Source of the DNA: Oscillospiraceae bacterium
Lineage (GTDB): Bacteria; Bacillota_A; Clostridia; Oscillospirales; Oscillospiraceae
Assembly: GCA_017408725.1 (NCBI GenBank)
Contig: JAFQUA010000078.1
Coordinates: 1-7,901, forward strand
DNA length: 7,901 nt
Direction: 5' to 3'
The notes below the pieces were generated by a model. It saw only the letters and a list, made by a program, of their open reading frames with translations. It had not been told where the DNA came from and made no database searches. Shown here in pieces: positions 1 to 5,803 of this stretch (position 1 is the first letter of the stretch; every line of letters begins with the position of its first letter). The translations under genes were made by a program, and so were the position numbers.

Positions 1-1083
1 ACTGATGAAGAAATGAGTGCCGAATGCGCCACTCCAGCCATAGGTCCCGGCTGTGACGGGGAGCTTTCCTTTCACCGGGTCCTGCCGGATCTTCACACCC
101 AGCCCCCAGACCTGGCCGGGATCCGGCTCCATGTGCTTTTCCGGCGCTTCCGTGTGCATCAATTGGATGGTTTCCGGCTTCAGTAGCTGAATGCTATTGT
201 AGCTGCCGCCGTTACTTAGCATCTGTACAAAGTGATCGTAGTCTGAAAGGGTGGAGAACAGACCGCCGCAGCCGGCGATGTAGGCTTCCTCACAGGCCAA
301 CATTCCATACATATCATCCTTCGTTCCGGTAACATCTACCAGCGTATCTGTCTTTCGTTTGTAGGCTTTGACAATGCGCTTTCTTTGCGCATCGTCGGGC
401 CAGAAGAAGGAGTCGGTCATTTCCAGTGGGTCGAAAATTTCCGTTTGGAAGTAGCTGGCGGCGTCCATGCCGGAAACTATTTCGATGATCCGGGTCAGCA
501 CATCGAAGCCTGCCCGGGGAGAATAGCCGGTGTCCGTACCAGGCTGAAAACCCAGCGCCCAATGGCTGAATTTATTCATTTGCTGCGAAAGGTCGCTTAC
601 CTTTTGCTTGTCTTTTGCCATGGCCATGAAGCCTACGATGCCCTGCTCCAGACCGGAGCAATGGGACAGCAGATCCAGGATGGTGATTTCACGTTTGGCA
701 GGCTCGGTTTTTACTTTCTCCATTCGGAAGAAGGGCAGTTTTAGCAAAAGTAAAGCCATATTCATGCTTGGTTTATAGACATACCGCTTGTCGCAGGAGA
801 CCCGCATATTGGAAAACTGGGGCAGGAACTTGGATATGGGATCATCCAAACAAAGCAGACCGCTTTCCATCAGCTTCAGGATGCCTACGGCGGTGATGGG
901 CTTGGTCATGGACATCATGCGGAATATAGAAGTATCGTCAATTGGGGTTTGGGCGGCTAAGTCTGCCCAGCCCCATTTGTTTTGATAGACGATTTGCCCG
1001 CCCTTGCGGATGATCATGGCACCGCCGGAGATCTCCCGGTTATCCACATAACTCTGGATCACAGAATCGATTTTTTTGCTCAT
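1..1083 (-). CDS. Beta-lactamase-fold serine hydrolase (family VIII esterase/class C-like), 3' end outside window
   Basis: Penicillin-binding/beta-lactamase-fold serine hydrolase, the COG1680 type. Most members are esterases or peptidases rather than true beta-lactamases. The 361 visible residues read open to position 1. The catalytic S-x-x-K is Ser58-Met-Thr-Lys61. The tyrosine motif is Tyr187-Ser-Pro, in TGYSPRAG, where many members have Y-x-N. The third-motif region is GWSGAFGTHFF, residues 349-359, the W-x-G form usual in family VIII esterases. By family length perhaps 30-50 residues lie beyond the window edge. No signal peptide or lipobox is visible, so a cytoplasmic enzyme is likely, which argues against an antibiotic-resistance role. 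The ATG at 1083 overlaps the stop of the TetR gene as ATGA, with GAGG 8 bases upstream inside that gene, so the two are probably translationally coupled. The likely role is hydrolysis of an ester related to the neighbouring catabolic genes. That role is inferred; the fold assignment is strong. Confidence 0.9.
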   Translation of the reverse strand, partial: MSKKIDSVIQSYVDNREISGGAMIIRKGGQIVYQNKWGWADLAAQTPIDDTSIFRMMSMTKPITAVGILKLMESGLLCLDDPISKFLPQFSNMRVSCDKRYVYKPSMNMALLLLKLPFFRMEKVKTEPAKREITILDLLSHCSGLEQGIVGFMAMAKDKQKVSDLSQQMNKFSHWALGFQPGTDTGYSPRAGFDVLTRIIEIVSGMDAASYFQTEIFDPLEMTDSFFWPDDAQRKRIVKAYKRKTDTLVDVTGTKDDMYGMLACEEAYIAGCGGLFSTLSDYDHFVQMLSNGGSYNSIQLLKPETIQLMHTEAPEKHMEPDPGQVWGLGVKIRQDPVKGKLPVTAGTYGWSGAFGTHFFIS

Positions 1084-1592
1084 GGCATTAACCTCACAAT
1101 GCTGCGCAGACTGAAATTTTCTGGGAATTGCCCCATACCTCGCTTGATCCATTCATCCACCATGCCGTAAAGCGCTCCGGCCAAGGCGGCACGGGTATAG
1201 GCATCTTCTTCCGTGCCTGCGGCGTCGGACATACAGCAGGCAAAGATGTGTTCCTTGATCAGATGGGAAGCATTGTTCTGATAAAGAAGCTTAATGAGAT
1301 TTTCGTTTTTGCGATACTCTGCCAACAGTTCCGGCCAAAAGGTGGCATAAAATTCATTCTTTGGCTTTTTGAAAAATTCGATCCACCAGTCATCGGTGCA
1401 TTTCTTTAGGTAGTGTACCAGAATTTCTTCCATGGAATCATAGTTGCGGTAAAAGGACACCCGGCCAACCCCGGCCCGGCTGCACAACTCCGATACATTG
1501 ATCTGCACCAATGGCTTTTTCTCCATCAACTGCAGCAGTGCCTGAGTCAGACTTTCTACAACCACATCATGGGCTTCATTCTTTCTTGCCAA
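1080..1592 (-). CDS. TetR/AcrR-family transcriptional regulator
   Basis: A 170-residue TetR-type repressor, slightly shorter than the usual 190 or so. The N-terminal DNA-binding domain covers about residues 8-62. Its helix-turn-helix is at about 31-51 (NVSELCSRAGVGRVSFYRNY), followed by the typical D-S-M-E-E-I-L stretch. The C-terminal part (about 65-165) is helical and should form the ligand pocket and dimer interface. It includes YTRAALAGALYGMVDEWIKRG, which resembles the last helices of many family members. The start is TTG at 1592: no other start codon lies in frame just upstream, and AAAGGAG precedes it by 10 bases. The stop overlaps the downstream hydrolase start by 4 bases. It is divergent to the esterase/transporter/rhamnosidase operon, so it most likely represses that operon and itself through the shared control region. 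The effector is unknown. Confidence 0.92.
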   Translation of the reverse strand: MARKNEAHDVVVESLTQALLQLMEKKPLVQINVSELCSRAGVGRVSFYRNYDSMEEILVHYLKKCTDDWWIEFFKKPKNEFYATFWPELLAEYRKNENLIKLLYQNNASHLIKEHIFACCMSDAAGTEEDAYTRAALAGALYGMVDEWIKRGMGQFPENFSLRSIVRLMP

Positions 1593-1595
1593 TGC

Positions 1596-1676
1596 TGATA
1601 CACTCCTTTGTCATGTGTTTCACTTCACGGGAATTTCGGCGAAAACACTTGAAAAATCAATTCGATGTGATACACT
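1596..1676 (+). repeat. Short direct and inverted repeats in the divergent control region
   Basis: TGATACACT occurs exactly twice, at 1596-1604 and 1668-1676, with starts 72 bases apart. One copy sits between the TetR ribosome binding site and start codon; the other overlaps the proposed plus-strand -10. ACACTTG also occurs at 1645-1651 and 1672-1678. GTGTTTC at 1615-1621 faces GAAAACAC at 1641-1648 as an imperfect inverted pair. These could be extra regulator sites or chance in an AT-rich stretch. Confidence 0.3.
1649..1676 (+). promoter_or_regulatory. Candidate promoter for the esterase/transporter/rhamnosidase operon
   Basis: TTGAAA (1649-1654, five of six -35 bases), a 16-base spacer and TACACT (1671-1676, four of six -10 bases) would start transcription near 1683. 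Alternatives nearby are TTGTTT (1676-1681) with a 17-base spacer and TAGAAA (1699-1704), and TATATT at 1688-1693, a good -10 without a clear -35. All of them place the start within or next to the divergent TetR promoter, so the two promoters overlap. Which one is used cannot be decided from sequence alone. Confidence 0.4.
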
Positions 1677-1688
1677 TGTTTCAGTTAT

Positions 1689-1717
1689 ATATTACACATA
1701 GAAATCGTGTTTGTCAA
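1689..1717 (-). promoter_or_regulatory. Sigma-A-type promoter for the TetR-hydrolase unit
   Basis: Read on the minus strand there is a perfect -35 TTGACA (1717-1712), a 17-base spacer, and -10 TAATAT (1694-1689), which matches four of six consensus bases. Transcription would start near 1682, giving a leader of about 90 bases before the TTG start at 1592. The -35 box lies inside the inverted repeat at 1706-1721, so a repressor bound there would block this promoter. Called by eye from the consensus. Confidence 0.6.
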
Positions 1718-1721
1718 CACG
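1706..1721. promoter_or_regulatory. Inverted repeat, candidate TetR operator
   Basis: CGTGTT-TGTC-AACACG is a perfect 6-bp inverted repeat with a 4-base centre. The symmetry continues imperfectly outward (AAATC on the left, GGATTT on the right, offset by one extra G), so the whole element spans about 1702-1726. It covers the -35 box of the TetR promoter and lies just downstream of the plus-strand promoter candidates. That is the usual place for an autoregulatory TetR operator. The size fits the family; the binding itself is inferred. Confidence 0.45.
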
Positions 1722-1738
1722 GATTTTGTGGATTATGC

Positions 1739-1751
1739 AAAGGAGCTGATG
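1739..1751 (+). promoter_or_regulatory. Ribosome binding site deciding the alpha/beta hydrolase start
   Basis: AAAGGAG (1739-1745) is followed after 3 bases by ATG at 1749 and after 12 bases by an in-frame GTG at 1758. The reading frame is open back to a GTG at 1707, but nothing like a Shine-Dalgarno sequence precedes that codon, and it falls inside the candidate operator. The 3-base spacing is short, so the start at 1749 is preferred but not certain. Confidence 0.5.
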
Positions 1752-2738
1752 CGGAAAGTGTTTGATTCGAAAACGACTTTGAACGAAATTTACGAAGCTG
1801 CGCACATTCAGCCCATCCGGGATTGCCTGGTCTCCGGCGGAGATTTCTTCGGAGAAAACAGACACTTGACTCTGGCTCAGCTTCAGGAAAAGAACCCCAC
1901 GTGGTATACTGGGGATATCCTGTATGGTTTGCAGCGGCTTCGTACTCGCTATGAGGTTCACAGCGTATATCCGAAGGATGATTCTAGACTTGCGAGCGTG
2001 AAATTGACATGGCTCCCGGCGGAGAAAAAGCAGCATGATATGTTCGTAATCCTCATGGCAGGCGGTGCCTACGGAGCGGTCTGCACCATGGTGGAATCCC
2101 TCCCGGTGGCCGCAAAGCTGAACGAGCTTGGCTATGACTGCTTTTGTTTGAATTACCGCACGGCAGTTCCTGAGAGCTTTGTAAAGGGGCTTTTACCGGA
2201 TCCTGTGGATGATCTGGCGGCTGCCCTGCGGTACATAACCGAAAAGAAGGATCATTTTGGTGTGAACCTGGAGGATTATGCCGTTTCCGGCTTCTCTGCC
2301 GGAGGACATCTGGCATCATGTTGGGGCACGGCTCATCTTGGTGCGAAAAAGTATGGGATGACTCAACCCAAATGTATCCTTCTTGGGTATCCGCTGATCT
2401 CCATGGCCAATGTGCCGGAAAGTCCTGTGAAGCAGTATTTGTGTACAGGAATGTTTGGAGCGGGATATACTCAGGAGGATATTGAAAGGTATGATGCCAG
2501 CCGCCATGTGGATGCGGCATATCCGTCATGCTACATTGTTCGCTGCACGGATGATACCACCGTATCTATGTTGGATGGCGATACCATGAAAGTCGCTCTG
2601 GGTGATAAATGCGTGATTGAGGATGCGCAAACCGGCGGTCATGGTTTTGGACTCGGCTCTGCAACAGCATTAAATGGCTGGGTGGAGCGGGCAACTGAAT
2701 GGATGGAGGGATTGCAATGCTGGAAAAAGATAATGTGA
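1749..2738 (+). CDS. Alpha/beta hydrolase, probable esterase (acetyl esterase/BD-FAE-like)
   Basis: A cytoplasmic serine esterase of the alpha/beta-hydrolase fold, 329 residues from the ATG at 1749. Seen in order: a helical N-terminal region of about 90 residues; an oxyanion-type strand and turn, LMAGGAYGAV, at about residues 102-111; the GYDCFCLNYR strand; the nucleophile elbow G-F-S-A-G with Ser183; GYPLISM; an Asp268-Asp269 pair in the position of the acid; and GGHGFGLG with His298. This order matches carbohydrate acetyl esterases and feruloyl-esterase-like hydrolases (the BD-FAE/Aes type). No signal peptide is visible. The frame extends 14 codons upstream to GTG 1707, which lacks a ribosome binding site. 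Its last 22 bases overlap the tannase-family gene, so the two are co-translated. The likely role is removing a small acyl group from a sugar or glycoside. The exact substrate is unknown. Confidence 0.85.
   Translation: MRKVFDSKTTLNEIYEAAHIQPIRDCLVSGGDFFGENRHLTLAQLQEKNPTWYTGDILYGLQRLRTRYEVHSVYPKDDSRLASVKLTWLPAEKKQHDMFVILMAGGAYGAVCTMVESLPVAAKLNELGYDCFCLNYRTAVPESFVKGLLPDPVDDLAAALRYITEKKDHFGVNLEDYAVSGFSAGGHLASCWGTAHLGAKKYGMTQPKCILLGYPLISMANVPESPVKQYLCTGMFGAGYTQEDIERYDASRHVDAAYPSCYIVRCTDDTTVSMLDGDTMKVALGDKCVIEDAQTGGHGFGLGSATALNGWVERATEWMEGLQCWKKIM
2705..2719 (+). promoter_or_regulatory. Ribosome binding site deciding the tannase-family start
   Basis: GGAGGG (2705-2710) stands 6 bases before ATG 2717. 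An in-frame ATG at 2699 lies upstream of this site and has no ribosome binding site of its own. The same GGAGGG plus 6-base spacing precedes the next gene at 4273, which supports 2717 as the start. Confidence 0.8.
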
Positions 2739-4270
2739 AATTTTTTGATACCTCCACTCTGACCGAAACACCCGGCATTCGCCAGCGGTGCGATCCCCAG
2801 TATCTGTTGGATGCGCTGAAAGTCCGGTTTCCCGGAGAGGAATTTACCATCACCAGGGCGGAGGTCAACGACACCGGCATCTATAAAAGCAAAGTCAATC
2901 CCCTTGTAAAGTTGCTGTGGGCAAAAACGGATCTGGAGGGGTTGCCGCCTTTTTGCCATATCGAGATCAACCACAAGACCGGCTCTGCCGATGAGAACAT
3001 CATTATCTGGAGCCCACTTGCCTGGAATGACCGCTTTGCCGGAACCGCAGGCGGCGGCAGCAGCACAGGAAGCTACGGTCATATTACTGTTCCCAACAAT
3101 GTCAGCCGCGGCTGGACGGTTCCCTATGCCCTGATCAATGGCTTTACCGCAGCCATCACCGATGCCGGTAACGAAGCCTATGGAAATACCTGGGGACAGG
3201 ATCAGAAAACCGGCGAGATTTATTGGGACCGGATCGAAAACTGGCGCGCAAGAAGTACCCACAACATGACAGTGTTTGGCAAGGCTGTGGCGGAAATTCT
3301 CCATGACCGCCCGGTGAAGTTTTCCTATATGAACGGCGGCAGCGGCGGCGGACGGCAGTGCATGGTGGAAGCGCAGGAATATCCAGAAGATTACGACGGC
3401 ATCTGGGCCTGCTGCCCAGCCATTAACTGGGCGAAATTCCTCATTGTTGGCTTTTGGCCCCAGGCGGTGATGCGCTCTTACGGCTATCCGCTGCACCCCA
3501 AGAAGCTGGAATACTTTGCCGATGCCCTCCAAAACAGCGTCGGCGGAGCGGAAAGCTATTACCGCTTGGAAAACCACCCTGTAGTCTTTGATCCGTTTAC
3601 CTTGGTGGGACACAAGACCAAGGCGGGGGAAATCACGAAAACCGATGCAGAAATTATGCGCAAAATCTGGGACGGCCCTGCCTATTACTACGGATTTCAG
3701 CCGGGGCAGAAGAACTGGAACAAAATCATTCCCATCGGCTGGTTCTATTATCCCTTGTTTGGGAAGTGGCCCAAGCCTTTCCCTCTGGCAGATATCTGGG
3801 CCCGGTGGGTCACCGGTGATCCCAAGCAGAAATTTGATGCCATCACCCCGGAAGAGTTGGAAGCGCTCTTCGATGCAAGCAGCAAAAAGTTTGCTGCCTG
3901 CAATGCGGACAAAGCGGACCTGCGATCCTTTGCGGCCCGGGGAGGTAAGCTGATGATCGACCACGGCTGGGATGATCCCCTGATCCCCACCATGGGAATT
4001 ATCGACTATTACCACCGGATGGTTCGTATTCACGGCGGCAAGGAAGCTGCAGACAGCTTCTGCCGGCTCTACATCACCCCAGGTGACAACCACGGCAATT
4101 GCCATGGAAATGGCCCCGGCATCACCCAGACTGACGGCATCAAAGCATTGATGGACTGGGTGGAAAACGGAATTGCCCCGGAGGAGCTCCGGGTAGTTCA
4201 GGTGCACCCCAAAACCGGAGAAACCATCTGTGAACGAACACAGAAACCATACACAATAACGGAGGGATAA
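2717..4270 (+). CDS. Tannase/feruloyl esterase family alpha/beta hydrolase
   Basis: Tannase/feruloyl-esterase family (Pfam Tannase), 517 residues, near the usual family length. The family cleaves gallate, ferulate and other aromatic or acyl esters. Family landmarks are W-N-D-R-F with the following Gly-rich GGGSSTGSYG (about 103-121), GFTAAITDAGN (142-152), the nucleophile motif GGSGGGRQ with Ser209 followed by EAQEYPEDYDGI, the acid region DHGWDDPLIP (Asp419/420), and the His region HGNCHGNGPG (His459 or His463). Most members have Cys directly before the Ser and directly after the His (CS-D-HC, a disulfide). Here Gly precedes Ser209 and Gly follows each His, so that disulfide cannot form. No signal peptide is visible, which fits a reducing cytoplasm. 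The start at 2717 has a good ribosome binding site and overlaps the preceding gene by 22 bases; the transporter begins 2 bases after its stop. It probably de-esterifies the imported glycoside. The family is certain; the substrate is inferred. Confidence 0.92.
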   Translation: MLEKDNVKFFDTSTLTETPGIRQRCDPQYLLDALKVRFPGEEFTITRAEVNDTGIYKSKVNPLVKLLWAKTDLEGLPPFCHIEINHKTGSADENIIIWSPLAWNDRFAGTAGGGSSTGSYGHITVPNNVSRGWTVPYALINGFTAAITDAGNEAYGNTWGQDQKTGEIYWDRIENWRARSTHNMTVFGKAVAEILHDRPVKFSYMNGGSGGGRQCMVEAQEYPEDYDGIWACCPAINWAKFLIVGFWPQAVMRSYGYPLHPKKLEYFADALQNSVGGAESYYRLENHPVVFDPFTLVGHKTKAGEITKTDAEIMRKIWDGPAYYYGFQPGQKNWNKIIPIGWFYYPLFGKWPKPFPLADIWARWVTGDPKQKFDAITPEELEALFDASSKKFAACNADKADLRSFAARGGKLMIDHGWDDPLIPTMGIIDYYHRMVRIHGGKEAADSFCRLYITPGDNHGNCHGNGPGITQTDGIKALMDWVENGIAPEELRVVQVHPKTGETICERTQKPYTITEG

Positions 4271-4272
4271 TC

Positions 4273-5745
4273 ATGGCAAAAATGAAAAAAACACAGCCGG
4301 AGGGCTGGAGAACAACAAGAAAAGAACGTATCAACTACTATATCGGCGACCTTGGCCGCAGCCTAGAGGGCTATATCGTCACTGCTATGATGACCCTGTT
4401 CCTGCTGTTCCAGGGAATCGATCTGGTGAAGGTATCCGCCGCCATACTGGTGGTGAAGATCATCGATGCATTTGACGATGTGATCTTTGGTTTCTTCATT
4501 GATAAACTGAACATTAAAAACAGCAAGTTTCTGGGTAAGCTGGCAGGCGAAGGCAAATACCTGCCCTGGTATCGGGCAACCTTTTTCCTGTTCCCCATTT
4601 TTACCGTCATTTTCTTCCTGATGCCCCAGGATGCTCCAGAAACTGTCAAGCTGATTTGGTTCACCGTCACGTATCTTCTGTATGACCTGACCTACACGCT
4701 GGTAGAAGTCCCTATGAACTCCATGATCGTTTCTCTGACCGATAATACAAATGAGCGGGAAACAATTCTGAAAAATAAGGGCATCCTTTCTGGCATCTTT
4801 ACCATGCTGGCGGGTGTTCTCTGGACGGTGCTCATCAGTGAGCATGTTGGCCTGTCTATCCAAACTGTGGCGTTGGTTTCTTCCGTGCTGTTCTTCTTCA
4901 TGATGCTCCCACTGGCTACCAAAGTTAAAGAGCACAATGCGGAACTGAAAAACGCAGAAAACGAGAAAGCTACCGAGCATTACAGCTTTAAAGATATGCT
5001 GGGCTGCATCAAGACAAATAAGTATGTGTTCATCATTCTTCTTAGCGTTCTGCTGTATACCGGTCTGCAAACCGGCGGTTCTCTGGGTACTTATGCGTCC
5101 TTCTATCTTTATGGCGATTCTACCATTTTGATCATTCCCATTGCCATTGCTTTCATTCCCCAGACCATTGCCCAGATGAATACGGACCGGTTGTGCCGCA
5201 GATTCGGCAAGAAAAAGGTGTTTATTGTGTGCGGTCTGCTGGGTTCGATCATCTACTCCATGATCTACTTTGCTGGGTATCACAATTTCACACTGATTAC
5301 CATTTTACTGGTGCTGCAGGCTATGCCCGGTAATGTTTCTGTTATCGCAAAAACCTTCTTCACCCCGGATACAATTGAGTATACCCGCTACAAGACTGGC
5401 AAGGATTGCTCCGGCATCTTCTTCTCTCTGAATGCTTTTGTGAACAAACTCAGCAGCAGTGTTTCTGCTTCCCTCGGCCTGTTCCTGCTGGGCCTTTCCG
5501 AGTGGGTTCCTGTGGAAGCGGAAAGCTTTGAAGAATTGGCAGCCATGAATGTTCCCCAGACGCAAAACGCACTGGATTCCCTGTGGACCATCTATATGCT
5601 GATTCCTGCCATCGGTACAATTCTTAGTGTTCTGGTGGTTGCATTCTACAAATTGAAGGAATCGGATGTAAAGCTGATGGCAAAGTGTAATGCCGGTGAG
5701 ATCACCCGCGAGGAATGCGAAGCACAGCTGTCCAGAAAGTATTGA
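4273..5745 (+). CDS. GPH-family (MelB-like) sugar:cation symporter, major facilitator superfamily
   Basis: An integral membrane transporter of the glycoside-pentoside-hexuronide:cation symporter family, 490 residues (MelB is about 470), with around 12 hydrophobic segments and a charged cytoplasmic tail. Helix II carries KIIDAFDDVIFGFFIDKL (62-79), which lines up with the MelB block holding cation-site residues Asp55 and Asp59. Here these are Asp65 and Asp69, with Asp68 where MelB has Asn58. GKYLPWYRATFFLFP (94-108) matches the conserved loop 2-3 motif. YTLVEVPMNSMI (141-152) matches the MelB helix IV motif, with Glu145 in place of Asp124. The central loop (about 217-245) is rich in Lys and Glu. 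It starts 2 bases after the tannase-family stop with GGAGGG 6 bases ahead, so it is in the same operon. It probably imports the rhamnose-containing glycoside for the flanking enzymes; the substrate is inferred from context. Confidence 0.92.
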   Translation: MAKMKKTQPEGWRTTRKERINYYIGDLGRSLEGYIVTAMMTLFLLFQGIDLVKVSAAILVVKIIDAFDDVIFGFFIDKLNIKNSKFLGKLAGEGKYLPWYRATFFLFPIFTVIFFLMPQDAPETVKLIWFTVTYLLYDLTYTLVEVPMNSMIVSLTDNTNERETILKNKGILSGIFTMLAGVLWTVLISEHVGLSIQTVALVSSVLFFFMMLPLATKVKEHNAELKNAENEKATEHYSFKDMLGCIKTNKYVFIILLSVLLYTGLQTGGSLGTYASFYLYGDSTILIIPIAIAFIPQTIAQMNTDRLCRRFGKKKVFIVCGLLGSIIYSMIYFAGYHNFTLITILLVLQAMPGNVSVIAKTFFTPDTIEYTRYKTGKDCSGIFFSLNAFVNKLSSSVSASLGLFLLGLSEWVPVEAESFEELAAMNVPQTQNALDSLWTIYMLIPAIGTILSVLVVAFYKLKESDVKLMAKCNAGEITREECEAQLSRKY

Positions 5746-5754
5746 TACATTTTT

Positions 5755-5782
5755 GCGCCCGTGGACAGCCGTTCACGGGCGC
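5755..5782 (+). other. Intercistronic stem-loop between transporter and rhamnosidase genes
   Basis: GCGCCCGTG (5755-5763) pairs perfectly with CACGGGCGC (5774-5782) around a 10-base loop. It is a strong GC-rich 9-bp hairpin in the 58-base gap. No T-run follows on the plus strand (the next bases are agcttgcc), and on the minus strand the hairpin is followed by A residues. A classical intrinsic terminator is therefore unlikely in either direction. It more likely stabilises or marks a processing point in the mRNA, or weakly attenuates read-through into the rhamnosidase gene. Confidence 0.7.
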
Positions 5783-5803
5783 AGCTTGCCATTGGAGGAA
5801 AAT

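Noticed and set aside
385..744. Plus-strand open frame of 119 codons at the left end.
   Set aside because: It lies entirely opposite the beta-lactamase-fold hydrolase, whose motifs confirm the minus strand as coding.
1..1083. True beta-lactamase and antibiotic resistance gene.
   Set aside because: No signal peptide, a Y-S-P motif and a W-x-G third motif fit family VIII esterases better, and the neighbours are catabolic.
2699..2719. ATG 2699 as the start of the tannase-family gene.
   Set aside because: The ribosome binding site GGAGGG lies downstream of it and is well placed for ATG 2717.
2639..4207. Long open frame of 522 codons on the minus strand, opposite the tannase-family gene.
   Set aside because: It is the antisense shadow of a gene with clear family motifs; its translation has no recognisable domain and no ribosome binding site that I can see.
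4363..5283. Minus-strand open frame of 306 codons opposite the transporter gene.
   Set aside because: It is antisense to a well-supported membrane protein. Its His- and Gln-rich composition is what antisense of hydrophobic codons produces.
5755..5782. Rho-independent terminator after the transporter gene.
   Set aside because: The stem is strong but no T-run follows it on either strand.
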